A stretch of 64,000 nucleotides of DNA, from assembly GCA_000328365.1 (NCBI GenBank), contig KB297234.1:645658-709657 (forward strand), given 5' to 3'. The DNA comes from Capitella teleta (lineage: Eukaryota; Annelida; Polychaeta; Capitellidae). Made by a program: the position numbers and the translations under genes. The notes beneath the pieces are model-generated. The model was not told the origin of the DNA. It was given only the letters and a program-made list of their open reading frames with translations, and made no database searches. Positions 54,440-64,000 of this stretch are shown in pieces. Numbering within the stretch: position 1 is the stretch's first letter; the number at the start of each line of letters is the position of its first letter.

Positions 54440-57400
54440 GTAAGCTTCTGTTAGATTGCGAGGGAACTTGTCTTTGATACTGACTGCATAGATCGTATGC
54501 AGTGAATAGTTAGGCGCAAGGTGTCGCTGTGATACCGGTGAACAGTTGGGTTTCAATGCGTTATGATTCAAGCCAGGATATATTTTGCCTGGATGGATGC
54601 CAGTTGAAACCAGCAGATGTAATGGCTAAAAAGCAGTCGACGGCAAAACGATCAGTCCGAGGGATTGACTGGCTGTTACTGTGTTACATAATCATGCGTT
54701 AACTCCCAAATGCACGTACTCATGAATTGGATCACGAATTAACATTAATAAAGATTTCTTGTGTCAAAAATAAATTATGATTGCGTAAAAACAAGGGTCC
54801 TTCACCTGGGAAAACCGTTATAAGCTGACAGTTGTCCGCGATGTACTAATATAGGCTGATATATATACACTATTAGTAATACATCACTGAGTAAGCCAAC
54901 TTGGATTAGTGATACAGTTATCAATGATATTTTTGACGTTCATTTATATGCATTACATGTATTATTTACAGTAACACAGTTGTATACGTATGTCCAGTGA
55001 TCGAACCAAGGCCTAAAAGGTTTGTTTTCGTTTTGTTTGGTTTTTTTTCCTTCTCACTTCTGTCGGTTGACCTCTAAGGACCAGATCCAATTCGAAGGAT
55101 TCAACCAGTACACTTAAAAAGTGGTCTTAGGAATAATCTTCATTGACAACCTGAACCTAGACCTAACGTTCCTTGACCAAAAGTTAGACGTCCTAATCGA
55201 CTTTCGTCCATCGTGGTTAGCTTATCATTTAGATTACCATTTGTCAATAAGACGATATAATAACATTATATAATAATTAGTTACGTTGCCTCTTGGTCAC
55301 AATTGTTGGATTACATCATACGTTCCTTGCGCCCTCAGGGTCCAGTGCAAAAACAATTCATACAGCATTTGGAAAGACAAAAAACACAAAGAAGTCGAGA
55401 GTTGTCTTTATATGATCAGAGGTAGATAGTTTTATTTCAAGTGAGGAGATCTTACCTTTATAGGTCGATGTAAACAGTCAAACAAATACGATTATGTACA
55501 AAATTTGTGCAATATCATATCATTCATACAAACACACACAAGACCATTATAATATGAACAAAATAATTCATGAACAGAACTCTTTAGAGTTATAACATCA
55601 GAGATTGCAAAATTAGGTCAACTGTGTAAGCCTTCAAACAGATTGCAAATGAAAACAAATCCACATTGATATACCATATTATAATAATTACATGCATACA
55701 CAAATATGTTGGCACTTCACTTTCACGGTAAAAAGTAAAACGTCATGGCACCTTAGAAACAGATAATCAACAACGTACACCAGCATTCATAAATCAACAA
55801 ACATTCTGATTGGCTGTTATCATGTTTACATCTCGTCTCGGGACGCTGTCTTTCCGGTTGGTTGTGGTACTGATAGTCAACCACACATTTCGCTTGCTTG
55901 TGGTATTGATTGTCCACCTTACTTCTTCATCCAATCCCGTTGCGTCCCCAATCGAAACCTTCTTCGTAATTCGTCATATCTGCGATAAAAAGAGAATGAT
56001 TGAGATGGCGTTCTCGCTGATGATCGTATGGAATATTCTGGGATGTTCTGTTGTAGATTTGTATGGCCTTCCCGGATGAATGTTAACCCGGTGATGGAAA
56101 TAAATTAGCATCTGACCGAGTTAACACCCACAGGGAGTAGACATAAGTGTGTCAAGTTCCGCAGTTAGGGCGACGTGCCTGACCTCACCACTGAAACACG
56201 CACTGGGGTAGATGCCTCCGTCGGGGTCAGCTATATGCCAACTCTCAGCGCATGTGTTAGCGAGATGTACACAAATAAATTCCGACGACAGTGGAACAAT
56301 ATTGGGAACTGCAAACCAAACTGGCTCACCATTCAGTGCATCAGAACCAACGCCCAGGAAGCTGCTCACTGTCGAAAAGTTACTTCAGTCGCCCTGGAGT
56401 CGGGAGTTATACCTTTGATGGTGAGATTTAGCGAATTGCTCTGGCCTCATACCTACTTAGGTGAGCATTGGGGCGCCTTCGATCAACTTATCAAGTCATC
56501 AAATTATTTACAGAGAGAAATGATCGTAGGATAATAGAGGGAGAACGATTTCAAAGATCTAATCATTGCCTATCAAGATGCCGATATGAAAACGAATGTC
56601 TTTCTAATGAACAGTCTCGGGTCCATTGACTACATGGAATATAATTCGTAGGGTTACGCAGTGTATCATTCGGAGACTCGTACGAGAATGTGAGGAGATC
56701 TTGAGGAAATCATAACGCACAAAACAAGTGCGTTATGGAAACAGAATCAGAACCTTCTCTGACCAGATACGAACGTGGGGAATCATAACGCCTCCTAGAA
56801 ACAAGATTTTGGACCACAAGCATCAAGTACACGTACATGTTTATGTACTTGTAGGTATATGGATCACCAATGTGGCGAAAATCACTACATATGAGCAACC
56901 CTACAATTGCGGGTCAACCAATAAGAAACTGTTAACCCAAGTTCAGTTTGATAATTGAAATTCGTATTTTGAGAACCGAGAAAAATCCGATCAGCGGTCG
57001 CATTGAATCGCAGTTCTGGATATCACATGCAATCAAATCACGAACGCACCACTTCATTGTAATTATCGAACGCCTGCAAGGCACAGAACATGACGCGGCC
57101 AACAGACACAGTGGCGCCTACATGGAGATTATCCAAACGCGCGCACCAGTGAACGCATGCCAATTAACTTACGTAAAAAAAAAAATTATTTTTTTTTAAA
57201 GAGAGCAATATTCGGCATTGCCAAGAACTTAAGGAATGCCGCACTGTACTGAACGATATTAATAATAACCTATACAATTACATCTAATGCCAAAGCACAT
57301 GCTGGAACTTGCAGGAATTGTGCATTAAAAATAAAACAACTCTTGCATCATAACGTCCCATCTGCATCATAACGTTCGAACTCGATCTGACCTTTCTCGT

Positions 57401-57899
57401 CAGCCTTTGTTCGTTTCGGCTATTTTTACCTAAACACCTCTCGACTCTAGACACCATTACTCACGCTAAAAGTGCTAAAACAGAAATATTGGCAATTACA
57501 ACCGTGTTCTCGGCTAGCTTCCCAGATTTTATTATAGCGAAGTCGAGCAAAGTGAATGAACCATGCTTGAACCAATGAGCAACAGACCAAATCGAGGCCA
57601 AATCGAATGAGCCATAAATTAAACACGCACGGAATGCTAAAAAGCACATGGCGAACACGGCCTGTGAATTAAAATTTGTTTTCACATTCTTCTATTTGAA
57701 AACTATAAATACACATCGATAAATCCAGCAAATGAATTTAAATCTTTATTTAGGTCAATCATAACGTATATCAAATGAAAGCGTTGAGACAGCACGTGGT
57801 CGAGAGTAATCCGCAAAAGTCACCGGATATCAGATTTTCAAACGAAGGGCTAGCCGCCAACCTGGATGAGTGTGGATCTAGTCATGACAATTCGAAATC
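54440..57899. other. intergenic stretch with reverse-oriented motif copies
   Basis: No supportable gene. ORFs such as 56175-56534 (plus) and 56121-56369 (minus) have no recognisable domain. ATCATAACG copies occur at 56709, 56782, 57347, 57366 and 57758, and a forward copy at 54559. Confidence 0.5.
56709..57766. repeat. cluster of ATCATAACG motifs (reverse orientation)
   Basis: Five exact copies at 56709, 56782, 57347, 57366 and 57758, all in reverse orientation, plus a forward near-match (CGTTATGGA) at 56731. The pair 57347/57366 is spaced 19 bp. Confidence 0.8.
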
Positions 57900-57969
57900 T
57901 TAACATGGACTTGATCCACAGCCATTCAAGGCGACAGCGAAACGACACAAAATCGACCAGGAAACCAAA

Positions 57970-58460
57970 ATGGCGTGCTTCAGGCGCTCCACCTTTTTTT
58001 TTTCTTCTTCAAATATGGCGTGTTTCAAAACTTTCGGAGAAGTCGTTGAAGAAGAACAAGAAGACTTGATCTTTCTGTTGGTGGCTCTCGCGGAAAGAAA
58101 CACCCAGAAACAATCCGAGATTGAGACAGGATTTCTTGAATGTGTATTGCCGCGAGAAGAGGAGAAGAAGGTGGGGCTGTTGAAGCCTCCAGAAGTTCCT
58201 TGAGAATGAACGCCGAAATGTCCCCTCGGTACATAAGGGCCCAGTGAGAAGCAGCCAAGTGGAACGGTCACAGGTCACGTTGCCAGGCAACCAAGTCACG
58301 TGGGGTTTGGACCATTCACAGAGATCCTCAAATCCAAGCGGAGAAAGTCACCCAAGCAGATCGACCAAAAGAAGTTTAAATACGCCAGCCGGCCCCTTAT
58401 ATGGTTGAAAGAAAAATAGAACGATGCAAAGCCCAAAGCATTCAAGGAGACTGAATATGT
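57970..58460 (+). pseudogene. possible PIF/Harbinger-type transposase remnant
   Basis: A plus-strand frame reads MACFKTFGEVVEEEQEDL followed by a Leu-rich stretch. A second frame reads SSLRMNAEMSPRYIRA, resembling the N-terminal part of Harbinger-type nuclease proteins (LRL...YFRYLRM). The frame changes, and no catalytic DDE region follows. This is a weak, pattern-only call. Confidence 0.25.
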
Positions 58461-61400
58461 CAGGGCGCTTTAACTACAGTGCACCCTTTCAGGAACACCC
58501 TTGAAGACCGCCATTGCAATATCACACGCGACAAACTTGGTATCAAGAAAATGCGAAACGCAACTGTAGACATCTGGGAAATTCAACGCCCAGCACAAAC
58601 AGAACAAAAAGAAAACCACGAGATTACTCTTCAGCTGCATTCGACCAAGATCCACCGTAAAGAGAATTGTCCACAATACGAATGCAAAGACATCCTCGTA
58701 ATACCCACGCCTGACCACGAAAGGGGGCGGGGGGAGGGGGTTAAAATCGCGGAGTTCGAAGATATATATCCCTACAACCTCCCACAACGCGTAAAACTCA
58801 AGTCAATTCGTGGATCGCGTAGACTGCAACGACAATTTTCAAAGTATATGCTTGAAAACCCAGGGGTCGCCTCGTGTCAAATGCACTTGTCATAGGACTT
58901 CAAGAAATCAAGGAGGTCTGATATGGGTACCGAACAGGGTGTTATCGAAAGGGCAGCGAGAGTTCAGATCGGGCGAAGTTCAAAGGCAAACGTCGAATGC
59001 CTACATCCAGTTTATACTCTCCATAAAAGCAAGAACATAGTGTGCTCGATTTGTGTACTCTAGAGAGTGCAAAGATGTAAATAATATTCAGACAAAAGGT
59101 GCTTTAGTAGTTTGTGGATTACACACGGTAGTTGAATACTTCTTCCGATTTCTTTATCTCGTCAATTCAAAAAGCTGCCAGCAACACAATCCGCACTTGA
59201 ACGAGGTAATTGAGAGCAATTGATAAGAAGTCGGGGATCAGGGCGGATGGTTTACTCAGCGATTAGAAGGATTGTAGTTCATTTAGTAATTCATAACACA
59301 TGCCCACGTAATTCACGATATAACCCTGAATTTAATTATTTTAAATAGGCCTACTTCCGTAGTATTATCATATATTCGTATTGGGAGATCTGTGCGTATA
59401 TCATTTAAGGACACATCATCATTATGACTTTCGATGAGGCTCTCTGGCGACTCATGCATGTATGCATATCCAACTGATATCACATACATTCCAATACTGT
59501 CCAACATCATTCATCTGGTGCAAAAATATGCCTTAAATTCAACCGGAATCACATGCAGAACCGGACTCATTTGCGCACTTCAACAAGCAGACTGACCGGC
59601 AGGTTCAACCGGACACAAAGTTTGACCTCTGACTCATATGCTGAGTTCATTGCGAGGTCTTGCATGCACATAGAAGCCGGCCAGTGACCATAGAGAAAGA
59701 AAGGAGATCTAAGATGACCCGTAGTCCTCCACGCAGTGTGGATTCGTTAGCCATCAATCATTGAATTCCTGCAGTAGACGGAGGCAAGGGTCGCGACAGG
59801 TGAATGCAGGGCATGGCAGCGCAACGCAGGTGCAACAGAGAAATTCCAAACACGACAATTGTAATGGAATTGAATGTGCGTTATGATCAGCCACCAGGTT
59901 ACTTTATGATTACGTTTGTTTTGTGGAGCACCTGGTTTCACATACAGTTATAACTACTGACTATTACCAGCAGTAGACGCAAATTGACGGACCGCGATCC
60001 ACTAGCATCGAGTACTGAACTCCACCTGGCCACTAACAAGTGAATGAACTCGAATAAACAGTGTACCTGCATAACTGGAACAGCAATGGCCTACATAAAA
60101 CGATGGATGCATCTGGTATGAAGTTAGTTAAATGAAGTAAAAATCAAATACCTTAGCTGCACTGACCGGTCGTCGTATCCACTAAGACAGAGCGAAGAGA
60201 AATGTTATTGCTGAACAGAATCGGGGACTTTATACTAGTCGCTAACCCCACGAAAAGCACCGCGCTTGAACTAAGATAACTCGCGGGCCCGTGCTCAGTG
60301 GATAGCTCTCGGTCGGTCACCCGAGGAAGCAGCTCTGGTTCAGAGTTCGGTCGAGGTACACTTATTCAGTGATGACCGGGCAATCCACTGTAGACAGTGA
60401 AAATAGACCCAGTGTACCGTATTCATGCGTTGATATTGTGATTGGCTCTATTTCTATTGTTTATCATAACGCACCCTGACGTTTTGCTGCAAAGTGCCAA
60501 CGAGTGAGTAAACTGGAGTCCAAAATTTGATTGCCTGTATGCGTTAATCAGAAGTAAAGCATGCATCTACATATTTCATTGAGTCATGTCGTAATATTGA
60601 ATCCGCATTTAAGACGATAGCGCTCTAGTTATTGGTTTACACGCAATGCAATAGGCCCTACTCTCAAGACGTCGATATCATGATACTAACACTATAGCCA
60701 AATTGACATTTGACAATACTCGGTTGCCCCATTTGCCTACGATATCAAGAACATAGTTTACCGTAAGAATATACTGGCAACATCACAGAAACTGAAAATA
60801 TCTTACCGATATATCAAAGCCCCACGTACTAGCGACCGATTCCTTTCAATTACACGCACAGGCCAACCTATTTCTACCCTTGCCCTTCTCCATCCTCTTA
60901 ATGGACTCAATGGACATGTTGTTAATAAAGAAACATATATGTTTGATCTCACACATATTACAGGCGATACATTGATGTATAGATGGTGGTGGCCATGGCA
61001 CACCTCCGTGAAATGGGCCATTGCACCGTGAGTGCACTGCAGCATATATCATGCTGCTGACTGCGTGACCTACATTCGCTTTCGTCGACAGCGATACATC
61101 ATGATTGCATGCAGCGGGTGCTGGCATTTAGAGTTTCTGTTTTGCCGCTGCTGCCGCAATGGACGGCCTTGTGGCCCGGTGACCGAGTCCGGGAGTCGAC
61201 CCTCCTACCTCATCTGACCCTCTGCGAATGACCTTCACAGCTCATGTTCAGCAGACGATCGATCGCCGAAAAACGCGCGAAAAACAAGGCAGCGAGTTGC
61301 CGGGCTGTTCGCCCCGAGGGACGCCAGCAGTTCTCTATATTCTTCTGTCTCTTCAACAGAATGATCGAACAATGGCAGATCTGGTTAACGAACAATACAC

Positions 61401-64000
61401 AAACATGAACGGCTGGAATCAATGCCAATGCCGTGACATCATTCAATGACAGACTCCTGCCATGTTTTGGCGGGAAAAACAATCGCTAGTACGCAAGAAT
61501 TGCGAGTGCCTTCAAGGACATGTGCGTTGCGCATAATGCACCGCGCAGCCTCTCTTCATTGGCTGCAAGCGTAACGCCGAGTTTGTCGAACGAAAACACA
61601 TCTGGCATCTACTTAACCTGAGATGGCCGATCGACGCTGACAGGACTGTCCCAAGCGCATGCGGGTGCACTTTGACCTTTTGAACTCTATCCCAAGACGA
61701 CCCAGGCATTAAAAAACAATCACCATGACCTACAATCGTAACGTCCAAGGACGCAGGATCCGAGAAACCCTCTCAGCCAGCAAACAGGAAGAAAGTACAG
61801 CGAGTTGGTAAACACGCCTCAGTTGACTTTTATCAGAGGGTGCCAGGATCTAAGACGGGTCACAAATGTTGGGGTCGGGTCAAATGCGGTTAGGGGCCTC
61901 TCCATCATCAAAAAAACAAAAACAACTTTATTGATAACTTACCGGAACATAACCGGTTCACATTGGTCCATACACATTAGCATCTATCAGACAGGGTTTT
62001 ACATCAATGTGTTTCGCTAGAAAGCAGTGCAACTTAATTGCCGTAATTATCACATCAGAGAAAGTATAGATGTAGGGCAATATCCGCCATATCCCGCTAC
62101 AATACACACGAACAAAACTCTGCAGAATAAGGGACATGATCGGTCGTAAGGTCAAATACGTGCAGAGTGTAAACCAGAGCGAAACACACATAAACCGACC
62201 GCTGCTTTATTCTTAGGCTATCATGTTGGGCATATATGCAACAGTCAATGCAAAAACAAGGATATAGTTTCAAACATCAACGGCATCCAATGCAAATTTC
62301 CTCCTTTGCAGCAATATTAAAAAGACAACTAAAACCAACAAGAAGTGACATGCTACGAGTCTAGACTATTATTTGGTTGATTCTTGCATTATCTCACATA
62401 ACGTTATGCAATCTGATGTATATACCTGCAAGCAAGGTCGAGCTCCCTCTACGATATATATTACATAATGTTAAGCCCAGATTGCCAAGAGGTATATGAT
62501 CAAACAAGCAACGAGGTGACACAAGGGCACACCACTCACCCCCATACCAGTGATACAGCTTCTGAAGGGGTGCATCAAGTCAATTAATCCATATATAGAT
62601 ACCGATTAACTGTTTCGAATAGTGTTGCTTTAGTAATGCAACCTACCAATAGCGAGATCTAGGACAAAGTGTCTGACCTACATTCCACCACTAGGCATGC
62701 GACGGTGAGGAAGGTTCAACATTTAATTGGCACGATTCCACAAAGAGACTGTGGCGCTCAGTGAATCCTGCGCCAACGGCACGATCTAATCAACTAACGC
62801 ACGAGAAGCTGGCTGGCATCTCACGTTGCCGATGAGGCGGCAATCGCACAATTACTCATTTACACATTGTCCTGAGTGCCAAGATACATAATCAGGCAGG
62901 TGTGAGCTGACTGGAAGGCGATGCCGCTTACTTACATGAAGTACACCTTAGCAGAACGAATGCCACTCGTTTTAATGCACATATTGTACAGACCTCAGTT
63001 GTGCAATATGTTGAAGGTGCATTGAGTTATTTCACGTATTACATCTACACGAGAACCTGAGAAAATACTTCAGTGAGAACCCCTGCTAACCTTTGACTAC
63101 CACCGAATATAATATACATGTACAGGTGTTCGCAAATTAGCAGAGAGACTTGAGTGGGGGGAATGATACAATATATACACGTCTTATATCCCAATTGTTC
63201 TAACGCTGGGAGTATAGCTGGAAGTGATGTCATACATAACAGCACTTGTCCACTTACAAATATTGCATAATATACACATACATGGAAGAAGTCCTACAAA
63301 TCCTGGTTATCGAATGACCCTGTTATGAAGGCTGGTCTGAATTTAGCACCATAGGAATGATTATTGTAAGCATACCAAATATACAATCATGCTCCATTTT
63401 ACTCCAGTATCCTCGTTTCTAATAAGTAAGTAATAAGAGGATGTCTCCATGCTACCGATTCCATTCACATCTCGTGTCTAGACAGATATGTACCCTAGTA
63501 TCTCTGCGTGTGAATTAACAGGTAATCCCAATCGATAGATCAGGAACTGCTGCTTATATACCTTACACAAAACGCCATACACGCATAGAGTAGTCAATTA
63601 AAGGTAAACGCGACTGGTATATTAACAAAGGTATCATCCAACTTGGAGATACATTAGCATTAACGCCCTTATTGAGAATAATTGTAGATAAACTAAATCA
63701 CCGCACAGACTGTCGATTCACAGTAAGCGACACTTTCGGACTCCCCATGACAAAGAGAGTTTCAATGCAAGGACTGAGAACTATGAACTGTCTCGTATTC
63801 TGACGATCACCAGATCACTGTATTTTGAGAAGCAAATACAGTTCAGCAAGAGCCCCGAGATCCACACTCGGGTTACCACATTCCTGGAGCGGTTATGACA
63901 CGAATATTACGTAAGGCAACATTCATGTTTGTTAACAAAGGAATATCCGGTCAGTATAAAATTGCATGTATATAACACATACACCACGTACATGGCTGAC
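58461..64000. other. intergenic stretch, no supportable gene
   Basis: The ORF at 58479-58895 (plus, 138 codons) is the longest. It is Lys/Arg/Glu-rich without a known domain or splice context, so I do not call it. Motif copies occur at 59879 (forward) and 60463 (reverse). Otherwise I see AT-rich unique-looking sequence. Confidence 0.45.

Noticed and set aside
56121-56534. Overlapping ORFs on both strands
   Set aside because: Neither product resembles a known domain, and codon phase or splice evidence is lacking.
58479-58895. 138-codon plus-strand ORF
   Set aside because: Basic, low-information sequence with no recognisable domain; the opposite strand is open as well.

Overview
This is animal genomic DNA with genes in many small exons, long AT-rich introns, simple repeats, a tRNA-derived SINE, a decayed LINE and two assembly gaps. 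Its core is one complete, minus-strand agrin gene whose coding exons run from about 52139 down to 19787. NtA, nine follistatin/Kazal domains, two laminin-EGF domains, three laminin-G domains and the interspersed EGFs appear in the vertebrate order. Very short introns (52, 53 and 65 nt), non-vertebrate domain additions and the repeats suggest a marine invertebrate. A non-vertebrate deuterostome is my best guess, but the sequence alone does not settle the phylum.

Layout. Positions 1-1066 hold the 5' part of an unrecognised secreted-protein gene on the minus strand, cut off by the window edge. Positions 1067-19786 are intergenic, with a CR1/L2-like LINE fragment (15716-16640), hexamer and pentamer tandem repeats, and a gap at 7667-7718. 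Positions 19787-52139 hold agrin. I assembled 33 coding exons by matching GT/AG sites and intron phase; every exon length agrees with its phases, and together they encode about 1754 residues. Positions 52140-64000 are agrin upstream DNA with a SINE, a 130-bp duplicated repeat, a gap at 54260-54309 and a weak trace of a DNA transposon, but no gene I can support.

Notable biology. Agrin has two alternative first coding exons with the same donor phase. One encodes a signal peptide plus NtA (secreted, laminin-binding form). The other, about 10 kb downstream, encodes a short basic cytoplasmic tail and a signal anchor (type II transmembrane form). This is the same two-form design known as LN and SN agrin in vertebrates. 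Downstream the protein differs from vertebrate agrin: a lustrin-type Cys-rich module lies between FS8 and the laminin-EGF pair, and the SEA/Ser-Thr/EGF1 region is replaced by an EB-like Cys module and a 30-nt exon. The positions of the vertebrate y and z alternative inserts fall exactly on introns of 52 and 65 nt, which leave no room for insert exons.

The most unexplained non-coding signal is a 9-mer, CGTTATGAT (reverse ATCATAACG). I count 21 exact copies in the window where about 0.5 is expected by chance. They cluster beside agrin exons and in the upstream region, and one cluster is spaced at 31-32 bp.
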